A stretch of DNA of 12,985 nt, taken from contig JALHTV010000062.1 of assembly GCA_022866005.1 (NCBI GenBank), forward strand, positions 1 through 12,985, written 5' to 3'. The stretch is from Phycisphaerae bacterium (lineage in GTDB: Bacteria; Planctomycetota; Phycisphaerae; SM23-33). Positions 1-5,860 of this stretch are shown here, piece after piece. Within the stretch, counting starts at the first letter, position 1, and the number at the start of each line of letters is the position of its first letter. The notes under the pieces are model-generated. The model had not been told where the DNA came from. It was given only the letters and a program-made list of their open reading frames with translations, and searched no databases. The position numbers were made by a program, and so were the translations under genes.

Positions 1-1
1 C

Positions 2-859
2 GCGACCATCCTGAACATCGAGGAAGACCACCTGGACTGCTACCTGGACCTGGAGGCGATCGTCGAGGCCTTTCGGGCGTTTGCGGGCGGGATCGAGCCC
101 GGCGGGGTGGTGGTGGCCAACGGCGAGGATCGCAACGTGGTGGGGGCCCTCCGCGGGGCGACCTGCCAGGTGCAGACGTTCGGTCTCGAGGAGCACTGCA
201 CGTGGCGCGCGGCGGATCTCGCGACCGACTTGGGGCGGTATCGGTTCGACGTGATGCTGGAAGGCCAGGCCCTGTGCCGGGTGGCGCTGAAGCTGCCCGG
301 TCGGCACAACGCCTACAACGCCCTGGCGGCGGCGGCCCTGCTGCACCATGCGGGATTGTCCCCCCAGCAGATTGCCGATGCGATGGGCAGTTTCACCGGC
401 ACGCACCGCCGCATGACCTACAAGGGCCGCGACCGCGGTGTGACCGTGATGGACGATTACGCCCACCATCCCACCGAAATCCAGGTGACGCTGCAGGCCA
501 TTCGGGAGTACCATCAGCCCCGGCGGGTGGTGTGCGTGTTTCAGCCGCACCAGCACAGCCGGACGCGCTTCTTGCTGAAGGACTTTGCCCGCAGCTTCGC
601 TGCCGCCGAAGAGGTGATCGTGCCCGACATCTACTTCGTGCGCGACAGCGACCGCGAGATGGACCACATCTCCTCGCAGGACCTGGTCGCGCAGATTCGC
701 CTCAATGGCGGGTCGGCCACGTACCTGAAGACCTTCGAGGAGATCAACGCGCACCTGCGAGCGACGCTGCGGGAGGGCGACCTCGTGGTGACTATGGGCG
801 CCGGGAATGTCTGGGAAATCGCAGACCAAACTGTTCGCTGGCTTGGAAGAGATCGTTAG
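2..859 (+). CDS. murC: UDP-N-acetylmuramate--L-alanine ligase, 3' part
   Basis: This is the C-terminal 285 residues of MurC; the 5' end lies before the window. MurC is the cytoplasmic Mur ligase that uses ATP to join L-alanine to UDP-MurNAc, the first step of peptide stem assembly. The visible part holds the end of the central ATPase domain (NIEEDHLD near the start, then GRHNAYNALAA) and the C-terminal domain (DDYAHHPTEI, FQPHQHSRT, MGAGNVWEIAD). These match the family motifs DDYGHHPTEI, FQPHRYSRT and MGAGDI. The frame is open from base 2 and stops with TAG. The end overlaps murB by 53 bases if murB starts at its ATG, which indicates tight translational coupling. The gene order murC-murB-ddl-ftsQ is that of the dcw cluster. 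The identification is secure. Confidence 0.97.
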   Translation, partial: ATILNIEEDHLDCYLDLEAIVEAFRAFAGGIEPGGVVVANGEDRNVVGALRGATCQVQTFGLEEHCTWRAADLATDLGRYRFDVMLEGQALCRVALKLPGRHNAYNALAAAALLHHAGLSPQQIADAMGSFTGTHRRMTYKGRDRGVTVMDDYAHHPTEIQVTLQAIREYHQPRRVVCVFQPHQHSRTRFLLKDFARSFAAAEEVIVPDIYFVRDSDREMDHISSQDLVAQIRLNGGSATYLKTFEEINAHLRATLREGDLVVTMGAGNVWEIADQTVRWLGRDR

Positions 860-1703
860 CCTCGACGAGCCGCTGGCTGATCACACCTGGTTGAGGCTCG
901 GCGGGCCCGCGACGTACTACCTGCGCCCGCGGAACGTCGAGGAGCTCACCGAGGTCGTCCACCGCTGCCGCCAGGCCGAGGTGCCCATGTACGTCCTGGG
1001 CGGCGGGGCGAACCTGCTGATCGACGACGCGGGGGTCCGCGGGGCGGTCGTCCACCTGGGGCAGGGGGAGTTCCTCCAGACCGCCCTGGTCGATGGGGGC
1101 CTGCGGGCCGCCGCCGGGGCCGACATGGGCAAGCTGGTCCTCCGCTGCGTCCGCGAGGGGCTCAGCGGGCTGGAATGCCTCACGGGCATCCCCGGCACGG
1201 TGGGGGGCTGCGTCAAGATGAACGCCGGCGGTGCCTTCGGCGACATCGGCAACATCGTGGAAAACGTCCAGGTGATGACCGACGACGCCGAGGTCTTCAC
1301 CCGCCACCGCGCGGAGCTGGCCTTCGCCTACCGGTCTACCAACATCTCCGCCAAGTTCGTCCTGGGCGCCGAGTTCCGCCTCACCGAGGACGATCCCCAC
1401 CGCATCCTCCAGCAGGTCAAGCAGATCTGGATCTACAAGAAGAACACCCAGCCCCTCGGCCATCGCAACGCCGGGTGCATCTTCAAGAATCCTCGCGGTC
1501 TGTCGGCCGGGGCGCTGATCGACCGCGCCGGGCTGAAGGCCCGGCGGATCGGCGGGGCCTACGTCTCCGAAAAACACGGCAACTTCATCCTGGCCGACAA
1601 GGGCGCCAAGGCCAGTGACGTGCTGAAGCTGATCAACCTCGTCCGTGAGGAGGTCTACAAAAAGTCCGAGGTTTATCTCGAACTTGAAATCGAAGTCTGG
1701 TGA
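807..1703 (+). CDS. murB: UDP-N-acetylenolpyruvoylglucosamine reductase
   Basis: MurB is a cytoplasmic FAD enzyme that reduces UDP-GlcNAc-enolpyruvate with NADPH to UDP-MurNAc, the substrate of MurC. The 298-residue product shows the PCMH-type FAD domain (TWLRLGGPA near 28-35, GGGANLL 65-71, GLECLTGIPGTVGG 121-134), the AYRST substrate motif at 174-178, and the C-terminal domain with GCIFKNP at 223-229. The residue that is the catalytic acid Ser in E. coli MurB is Cys224 here. The ATG at 807 lies inside murC and has no good Shine-Dalgarno. TTG at 843 would still keep the conserved start of the fold (DEPLADHT) and would shorten the overlap with murC to 17 bases. The tail ELEIEVW is followed 79 bases later by a degenerate second copy of the same 3' end. 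The function is secure; the start is less so. Confidence 0.96.
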   Translation: MSGKSQTKLFAGLEEIVSLDEPLADHTWLRLGGPATYYLRPRNVEELTEVVHRCRQAEVPMYVLGGGANLLIDDAGVRGAVVHLGQGEFLQTALVDGGLRAAAGADMGKLVLRCVREGLSGLECLTGIPGTVGGCVKMNAGGAFGDIGNIVENVQVMTDDAEVFTRHRAELAFAYRSTNISAKFVLGAEFRLTEDDPHRILQQVKQIWIYKKNTQPLGHRNAGCIFKNPRGLSAGALIDRAGLKARRIGGAYVSEKHGNFILADKGAKASDVLKLINLVREEVYKKSEVYLELEIEVW

Positions 1704-1782
1704 GCGGGATCGGGTCGGCCTCCGCAGGATCGTTTGCGGGAAGCCCGAGGTTTGTTGGGAGCTGGAGATCGAGGTTGGGTGA
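1653..1782 (+). repeat. Diverged direct repeat of the murB 3' end
   Basis: The last 51 bases of murB including its stop (1653-1703) recur at 1732-1782, between murB and ddl, with about 35 of 51 bases identical. Both copies are readable to a TGA in register: VYKKSEVYLELEIEVW in murB and VCGKPEVCWELEIEVG in the echo, 10 of 16 residues the same, with the ELEIEV block intact. Many differences fall in third codon positions (GAA/GAG three times, CTT/CTG, GTC/GTT). The offset is 79 bases, so the echo is in another frame than murB. The echo ends one base before the ddl ATG. I infer that it is a relic of another murB allele; chance similarity is not fully excluded. Confidence 0.6.
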
Positions 1783-1783
1783 C

Positions 1784-2755
1784 ATGAACCCCGAGACGCT
1801 GGCCCGTGAGGGCCTCGAGCTGCGCCTCCAGAAGCCGAAGCTGTCGCTCGACGTGACGGTGCTGATGGGCGGACCGTCGTCGGAGCGCGAGGTGTCGCTG
1901 ATGAGCGGCTCGGCCGTCGCCGAAGGCCTGGCCGCGGCGGGGCATCGCGTCACGCGGGCGGATGTCTCCCCGGCCGACACCTCGGCCCTGGACCGTCCGG
2001 GTATCGACGTGGTCTTCATCGCCCTGCACGGGACCTTCGGTGAGGACGGGGGGGTCCAGCAACTGTGCGAGGACCGCCACCTGCGGTACATCGGCTCCAC
2101 CCCCCAGGCCAGTGCCCTGGCGATGGACAAGGTGGCCTCGCGGAAGCGATTCGTCACAGCCGGTCTGACCGTGCCCAAGGGCCTGGTGCTGACCCCCGCC
2201 GAGGGCCCGGGGCGGACCGACGCCCTCAACCGCCTGGGGCTGCCCGTGGTGCTCAAGCCCGTCGACGGCGGCTCCAGCGTGGACATCACCATCGCCAAGA
2301 GCCCCGCATCCCGCGACGCCGCCCTCGCGGCCCTGCTGGACAGGTACGGAAAGGCGCTGGCGGAAGAATTCGTCGCCGGGCGCGAGTTCACCGTGGGCAT
2401 CCTGGGCCGCAGACCCCTGCCCGTGCTGGAGGTCGTCCCGGCCAGGGAGTTCTATGATTACGTAGCCAAGTACGCCGACGACGCCGGCACGCGGTACGTC
2501 TTTGACCACGGCCTGCCCGGGGCGGTGGTGAAGTCGCTTCAGGCCAGCGCGACGGTGGCCCATGAGGCACTGGGCTGCCGCGACCTGTCGCGAGTGGACT
2601 TCATCGTCACCCCCGGTGGCCTGCCGGTCGTGTTGGAGGTCAACACGATCCCCGGGTTCACCAGTCACTCGCTGGTGCCGATGGCCGCCGCGAGGGCGGG
2701 GATGAGCTTCCCGCAGTTGGTGGACCGGATCATCATGATGGCGATGCAGCGGTAG
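1784..2755 (+). CDS. ddl: D-alanine--D-alanine ligase
   Basis: Ddl is a cytoplasmic ATP-grasp enzyme that makes the D-Ala-D-Ala dipeptide for MurF. From the ATG at 1784 the product has 323 residues, a normal length. Motifs in order: MGGPSSEREVSL (28-39, holding the family Glu), HGTFGEDGG (82-90), LKPVDGGSSV in the ATP-grasp fold (157-166), EEFVAGREFTVG (194-205), the omega loop EFYDYVAKY (222-230), RVDFIV (270-275) and EVNTIPGFTSHSL (285-297). The Tyr that ends AKY is the residue associated with D-Ala rather than D-lactate specificity. GAGG at 1771-1774 lies nine bases before the ATG. A GTG at 1700 overlapping the murB stop would add 28 low-complexity residues and is not favoured. The gene probably shares a transcript with murB and ftsQ. 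Confidence 0.96.
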   Translation: MNPETLAREGLELRLQKPKLSLDVTVLMGGPSSEREVSLMSGSAVAEGLAAAGHRVTRADVSPADTSALDRPGIDVVFIALHGTFGEDGGVQQLCEDRHLRYIGSTPQASALAMDKVASRKRFVTAGLTVPKGLVLTPAEGPGRTDALNRLGLPVVLKPVDGGSSVDITIAKSPASRDAALAALLDRYGKALAEEFVAGREFTVGILGRRPLPVLEVVPAREFYDYVAKYADDAGTRYVFDHGLPGAVVKSLQASATVAHEALGCRDLSRVDFIVTPGGLPVVLEVNTIPGFTSHSLVPMAAARAGMSFPQLVDRIIMMAMQR

Positions 2756-2794
2756 CACTGGATTTCGGATTCATTGCCAAGGAAGGCCTTGACC

Positions 2795-3817
2795 GTGCCT
2801 GGTTGGTTCAGGAAGCCCAAGAGCAGATCTATTGATTGGCCTGGATGGGACGGCCGGCGGCGCAGGCATCGGCTGCGGCGGGCCAGTGTGTGGCTGCTGG
2901 GGCTGGCCGCCGTGGTGGCGGGCGCGTGGGTGGGCCTGAAGCGGCTGGAGCGCTACGCCGTCGGGCGAGGGGGCGGGGCGGCGGGTGAGATCACGACAGT
3001 CCGCGTGGCCTTCACCGCCCGGCCGGAGTGGATGCCGCTGGGTCTGGCCCGCGACATCGCCCAGGCGATGGTTCCTCCCCGCGCGAAGTTCACTGCCCAG
3101 GACCTGTCCGGGAGCATCTACCGGCTGGCCGCCGACAATCCCCACGTGGCTGAGGTCCGCCGCGTCACCTGGCACGGCGGCGACCAGCCCGGCATGGCCG
3201 TGGTCGAGATCGACTGCCGCTTCCGCATGCCCATCGCGAGGGTCGAACTGAGCAACAGCGCTTGGGGCTACGCCTACGTGGACCGCGAAGGCTTCCGCCT
3301 GCCGGAGGCCGACGTGCCCCAGTGGGTCATTCAGCTTGCCCCTACGGCCGCCCAGCCCAAGGGGGCAACCTACTTCTTCCGCGACGGCGACCTGCTGCCG
3401 ACCGGCGCCCAAGTGCAGGCGCTGCATTACATTACCATCCGCGGGGCCGCCGCGCCGGCCCCGGAGGTGGGGCAGCAGTGGCCGGGCCAAGACATCCAGG
3501 ACGGCCTGCGCCTGGTGGCGTTGGTGCTGACGCGGTCCTACGCCAACCAGGTCACGACGGTGGACGTCCGCAACCATGATGGGCGGATCAGCCGCTCGCA
3601 GCCGCACCTGCGGATGTACGCCCAGGTGGGCGAGGGGTCGGTGACCGACATCCGCTTCGGGCGATTCCCCACACCCGGCGGCGGCGACTACGAGGTGGCG
3701 CCCGAGATCAAGATGAGCCACCTGGACGACTACTTCCTGGACCACGGCAAGCGCCTGGCCGGGCTGAACAGCTACATCGACCTCCAGTATGATCAGCTTA
3801 TCTACAGCGTGAACTGA
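2795..3817 (+). CDS. ftsQ: FtsQ/DivIB-like cell division protein
   Basis: FtsQ is a bitopic membrane protein that scaffolds FtsB/FtsL at the septum. The chosen start is GTG at 2795 because AAGGAAGG (2779-2786) lies eight bases upstream; TTG at 2774 is possible but has no ribosome site. The 340-residue product begins with a basic cytoplasmic stretch (RRRRHRLRR, 21-29), has one membrane segment at about 31-48 (SVWLLGLAAVVAGAWVGL), and then a periplasmic part. There, LSGSIYRLAADNPHVAEVRRV followed by PGMAVVEIDCRFRMPIARVE has the POTRA-like layout of FtsQ, with YVDREGFRLP after it. The C-terminal part, ending in YIDLQYDQLIY, resembles the FtsQ beta domain, which closes on an 'IDLRY' strand. Position right after ddl supports the call. 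Sequence alone is divergent, so the name rests on architecture plus synteny. No ftsA or ftsZ follows. Confidence 0.8.
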   Translation: MPGWFRKPKSRSIDWPGWDGRRRRHRLRRASVWLLGLAAVVAGAWVGLKRLERYAVGRGGGAAGEITTVRVAFTARPEWMPLGLARDIAQAMVPPRAKFTAQDLSGSIYRLAADNPHVAEVRRVTWHGGDQPGMAVVEIDCRFRMPIARVELSNSAWGYAYVDREGFRLPEADVPQWVIQLAPTAAQPKGATYFFRDGDLLPTGAQVQALHYITIRGAAAPAPEVGQQWPGQDIQDGLRLVALVLTRSYANQVTTVDVRNHDGRISRSQPHLRMYAQVGEGSVTDIRFGRFPTPGGGDYEVAPEIKMSHLDDYFLDHGKRLAGLNSYIDLQYDQLIYSVN

Positions 3818-3861
3818 CGGGGGAACAGCGCCCCAGAGGCGCGAGCCGGGGTGGTGAGCCT

Positions 3862-4272
3862 ATGGCGAGACTGACGCGCACGGCGATGTCTCTGGAGAGC
3901 GCGCTGCTAGAGCGATTCGACGCCTGGATGGCCCGGCACGGCTACACCAACCGCAGCGAGGCCATGCGGGACCTGATCCGCGCTGCCTTGGTGGAGCAGG
4001 AGTGGGCCGACCCGAGGGCGCCGGTGGTGGCCGTTCTGAGCGTGATCTACGACCACGCGGCCCACGGTCTGGCCCAGGTCCTGGCCGACATGCAGCACCA
4101 CCGCTTCCGCACCGTCCTGTGCAGCCAGCACGTCCACTTGGACCGCCACCTGTGCCTGGAGGTCGTCCTGCTGCGCGGCCGGGCCGGCCAGCTCCGCCAT
4201 GTGGCCGACCGCATCATCGCCACCCGCGGCGTCCGGGCCGGCAAGCTGACCCTGATGAGCACCAAGGTCTGA
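3862..4272 (+). CDS. nikR: NikR-type nickel-responsive transcriptional regulator
   Basis: NikR is a ribbon-helix-helix repressor that binds DNA when its C-terminal ACT-like domain holds Ni(II). The 136-residue product starts with an RHH domain (TRTAMSLESALLERFD, then GYTNRSEAMRDLIRAAL at 27-43), as in E. coli NikR (GYNNRSEAIRDILRSAL). The metal domain has VVAVLSVIYDH (55-65) and keeps the four ligands of the family: His79 in MQHH, His90 and His92 in HVH, and Cys98 in CLEV. Length and motifs fit a full, functional protein. It begins 44 bases after ftsQ on the same strand with no clear promoter, so it may be read from the dcw transcript, an odd place for a metal regulator. No nickel transporter, hydrogenase or urease gene and no obvious GTATGA-N16-TCATAC operator is seen in the window. 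Confidence 0.92.
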   Translation: MARLTRTAMSLESALLERFDAWMARHGYTNRSEAMRDLIRAALVEQEWADPRAPVVAVLSVIYDHAAHGLAQVLADMQHHRFRTVLCSQHVHLDRHLCLEVVLLRGRAGQLRHVADRIIATRGVRAGKLTLMSTKV

Positions 4273-4411
4273 CCCCGCCGGGGGTAGCGGCCTCGCGGTA
4301 AGCCCTTGGACCTCAAGGGGTCACCGAACGACCCAAAACGGGCCGCACCGGGCGCCCCGGGGCGGTGGGGGCCCTGTGGGAAAGAGGGCAGCAGTGATGT
4401 TTTCCTGGCCC
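4273..4411 (+). other. GC-rich intergenic stretch after nikR
   Basis: No gene is seen here. It holds a 5-bp hairpin at 4272-4285 (ACCCC/GGGGT), a 6-bp hairpin at 4303-4319 (CCCTTG/CAAGGG, loop GACCT), and a GC-rich dyad at 4346-4367 (CACCG/CGGTG around the palindrome GCCCCGGGGC). None is followed by a T run, so they are at best weak or factor-dependent terminators for the nikR transcript. Confidence 0.4.
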
Positions 4412-4440
4412 TTGCCACCCGGCCGGGCGGGGGATATAAC
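4412..4440 (+). promoter_or_regulatory. Sigma-70-type promoter of the CBM48 gene
   Basis: TTGCCA (4412-4417) and TATAAC (4435-4440) are separated by exactly 17 bases. Each hexamer matches the sigma-70 consensus at most positions. Transcription would begin near 4447, giving a leader of about 56 bases before the ATG at 4503. A ribosome site GAGAGGA (4489-4495) lies seven bases before that ATG. Confidence 0.65.
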
Positions 4441-4502
4441 CTACCGTAGAATGCGGCTCGCGTGCGGCTGGACGGACGCAGCCCACTTGAGAGGATCAAG
4501 CC

Positions 4503-4778
4503 ATGATCGAAGCAGGCAGCAAAAAGGGAACATGTCGCTTCTCGATCAGTCCAGGCGGCGGCGTGAAGAAGGTGCAGCTGCTGGGGGACTTTAACAAGTG
4601 GAAGCCCATGGCGATGGCCAAGCAGAAGGATGGCAGCTTCGCCGCGGTCGTGAAGCTCAAACCGGGCACCTACGAATACAAGTTCGTCGTCGACGGGCAG
4701 TGGCGTGTGGACCCCGACAACGGTGCCTGGGCACTGAACTCGTTCGGCACGCTTAACTCCGTCGCGACCGTGCAGTAG
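4503..4778 (+). CDS. Stand-alone CBM48/AMPK-beta-type glycogen-binding protein
   Basis: The whole 91-residue protein is one carbohydrate-binding module of the isoamylase-N/AMPK-beta glycogen-binding type, with no enzyme domain. Alignment by eye with the AMPK-beta module places all the glycogen contacts: Trp33 in FNKW, Lys60 in YEYKFVVDG, Trp67 in GQWRVDP and Asn85 in FGTLN. The protein probably binds alpha-glucan (glycogen) in the cytoplasm; no signal peptide is present. It has its own promoter and ribosome site, and it ends 27 bases before the oppositely oriented repressor gene. Small CBM48 proteins of this kind may target or regulate glycogen metabolism, but nothing here shows a partner. 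Domain identity is firm; the physiological role is unknown. Confidence 0.88.
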   Translation: MIEAGSKKGTCRFSISPGGGVKKVQLLGDFNKWKPMAMAKQKDGSFAAVVKLKPGTYEYKFVVDGQWRVDPDNGAWALNSFGTLNSVATVQ

Positions 4779-4805
4779 CGTGGTGCAGGTCGCGCGGCCG
4801 GTGGG

Positions 4806-5609
4806 CTAGGGCGAGTGCGATGGGGGACGGCGGACCCGCTCGATCCGCAGTACCGCCGGCCACAGACCGTCGATCTTCTGGCGGTCATACACCTCGGCGG
4901 GGTACTTGTTGTTCAGCGGCTGGAGGCGGATGGTCGCGTCGTCGTCACGGTAGAACCGCTTGAAGGTCGTGCCGCCCTCATCGGCAAAGCGCACGAAGCA
5001 ATCGTCGCCGTTGCGGGCCGGGGTGTTGGGGGAGAAGACCACCACGTCGCCCTCGTGGTAGACCGGTTCCATCGAGTCGCCCACCACCCGCGCCGCGAAG
5101 GCCTGGCTGTCGTGCACGTCCACGCAGCGGATGTACTCGTCGGCCACGCTGGGGGGATAGTCCAGGTCCGTGAAGTGCTCGGGGTATCCGGCCGAGACGC
5201 GATTGATGACCGGCACGATGCGCCCGGCCGAGATCGCCACCGTGTTACCCGCGGCCTTGGGGGAGGGGATCAGCTTGGCGAGGTTCAGCCCCCGCCCGCG
5301 CCTGCCGTGCCCGCGCATCAGCTCCCGCAGCACGCCGCGAAGGCGCGTGACCTCAGCCTCTAGCAGCTCGCGCTCCGCGCGGACGTCCGAAGGCGTGCGG
5401 GCCAAGTGCGCGATGCGCGTCAGCGTGCCGCGCTCCAGCCCCATCGCCTTCTCCATGGCTCGCAGGATCCTGTCGGCGGGGGGGTTCTTGGCCTTGCCCG
5501 TCTCGATGTGAGACAGGTACGGCTTGCTGATGCCTGCGGCGGAGGCCAGGCGCTCCTGCGTCAACCCCAACTGCTCCCGCCGGTGACGGATGATCTCACC
5601 TAAACTCAT
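4806..5609 (-). CDS. XRE-family S24 (LexA/CI-like) self-cleaving repressor
   Basis: The 267-residue protein joins an N-terminal XRE helix-turn-helix (about 4-58: LGLTQERLASAAGISKPYLSHIETG) to a C-terminal S24 peptidase domain through a basic linker. The domain holds the LexA-type cleavage site VSAGYP (Ala140-Gly141), the catalytic Ser179 in VVGDSMEP and Lys217 in TTFKRF. Ser and Lys are 38 residues apart, close to LexA, so autoproteolysis looks competent. In the family, RecA filaments trigger cleavage and derepression. The start is ATG at 5609, preceded by GAGGAG and AAGGA. The frame is open to 5696, but the added 29 residues have no domain and would run through the AT-rich control region. 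The gene diverges from the two-HTH gene at 5861, the classic layout of a phage lysogeny switch. Its target operators are probably the dyads between the genes. Confidence 0.9.
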   Translation of the reverse strand: MSLGEIIRHRREQLGLTQERLASAAGISKPYLSHIETGKAKNPPADRILRAMEKAMGLERGTLTRIAHLARTPSDVRAERELLEAEVTRLRGVLRELMRGHGRRGRGLNLAKLIPSPKAAGNTVAISAGRIVPVINRVSAGYPEHFTDLDYPPSVADEYIRCVDVHDSQAFAARVVGDSMEPVYHEGDVVVFSPNTPARNGDDCFVRFADEGGTTFKRFYRDDDATIRLQPLNNKYPAEVYDRQKIDGLWPAVLRIERVRRPPSHSP

Positions 5610-5643
5610 GGTCCTTGTCTCCTCGCACGAGGCGACGCGGCCG

Positions 5644-5664
5644 GACCCTGAGGATTCTAGGGTC
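5644..5664. promoter_or_regulatory. Operator-like dyad 1
   Basis: GACCCT (5644-5649) and AGGGTC (5659-5664) form perfect 6-base arms around a 9-base centre, 21 bases in all. The dyad lies just upstream of the repressor start, where an autoregulatory operator would be expected. The role is inferred from symmetry and position only. Confidence 0.35.
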
Positions 5665-5695
5665 TTGTAATCGGCAAAAACAACGAGAAAGTTCA

Positions 5696-5716
5696 CCAGT
5701 TAAAAAATTTCACTGG
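5696..5716. promoter_or_regulatory. Operator-like dyad 2
   Basis: CCAGT (5696-5700) and ACTGG (5712-5716) flank an 11-base AT-rich centre that contains AAA/TTT in symmetrical positions. Total length is 21 bases, the same as dyad 1. It sits in an AT-rich island just before the -35 of the rightward promoter, a plausible binding site for the S24 repressor. Confidence 0.4.
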
Positions 5717-5724
5717 AAATCTAC

Positions 5725-5755
5725 TTGACAATCGCTGTTTACTAGATAGTATACC
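5725..5755 (+). promoter_or_regulatory. Rightward promoter of the HTH/ABC-GNAT/terminase operon, with operator
   Basis: A perfect TTGACA (-35) at 5725-5730 is followed by TAGTAT (5747-5752, spacer 16) or, less well spaced, TATACC (5750-5755, spacer 19). A 12-base perfect palindrome TACTAGATAGTA (5740-5751) covers the end of the spacer and the -10, so a bound repressor would block RNA polymerase directly. The leader to the ATG at 5861 is about 100 bases. Confidence 0.6.
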
Positions 5756-5760
5756 TTGGA

Positions 5761-5773
5761 GTTGCACAGCAAC
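5761..5773 (+). promoter_or_regulatory. Small hairpin at the presumed transcript start
   Basis: GTTGC-ACA-GCAAC is a perfect 5-bp stem with a 3-base loop, at or next to the predicted start of the rightward transcript. It may cap and stabilise the 5' end of the mRNA. That role is a guess. Confidence 0.3.
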
Positions 5774-5793
5774 GCGGCATACGGCAAATCGGT

Positions 5794-5817
5794 TGGGGGG
5801 CCGCAGAAAGCCCCCCA
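5794..5817 (+). promoter_or_regulatory. GC hairpin in the operon leader
   Basis: GGGGGGC (5795-5801) pairs with GCCCCCC (5810-5816) around the 8-base loop CGCAGAAA. The stem lies inside the 5' leader of the rightward operon. No T run follows, so termination is unlikely; pausing, mRNA protection or protein binding is possible. Confidence 0.4.
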
Positions 5818-5832
5818 GGGGTACGGTGGCGA

Positions 5833-5857
5833 TAACCTATTTAGTTAAGGGAGGTTA
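5833..5857 (+). promoter_or_regulatory. Ribosome site of the HTH gene inside a potential hairpin
   Basis: AAGGGAGG (5847-5854) is a near-ideal Shine-Dalgarno six bases before the ATG at 5861. TAACCT (5833-5838) is complementary to AGGTTA (5852-5857), so a 6-bp stem with a 13-base loop could hide part of the ribosome site. This suggests translational control, but it was not tested by folding. Confidence 0.4.
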
Positions 5858-5860
5858 GCC

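Noticed and set aside
1700..1783. Upstream GTG start for ddl, overlapping the murB stop
   Set aside because: It would add 28 Gly/Ser/Arg-rich residues absent from the Ddl family, and the segment is better explained by the murB echo. ATG 1784 has a suitable ribosome site.
2774..2794. TTG start for ftsQ at 2774
   Set aside because: No ribosome site precedes it, whereas GTG at 2795 has AAGGAAGG at eight bases.
4303..4367. Hairpins after nikR as a classical intrinsic terminator
   Set aside because: Stems are short or very GC-rich and none is followed by a T run.
5621..5632. CCTCG-CA-CGAGG inverted repeat before the repressor ATG as a further operator
   Set aside because: It overlaps the repressor's ribosome site and differs in length and base content from the other dyads, so I did not call it an operator.
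5610..5696. N-terminal extension of the S24 repressor
   Set aside because: The added residues have no family match and cross the control region; ATG 5609 begins right at the HTH domain with good ribosome sites.
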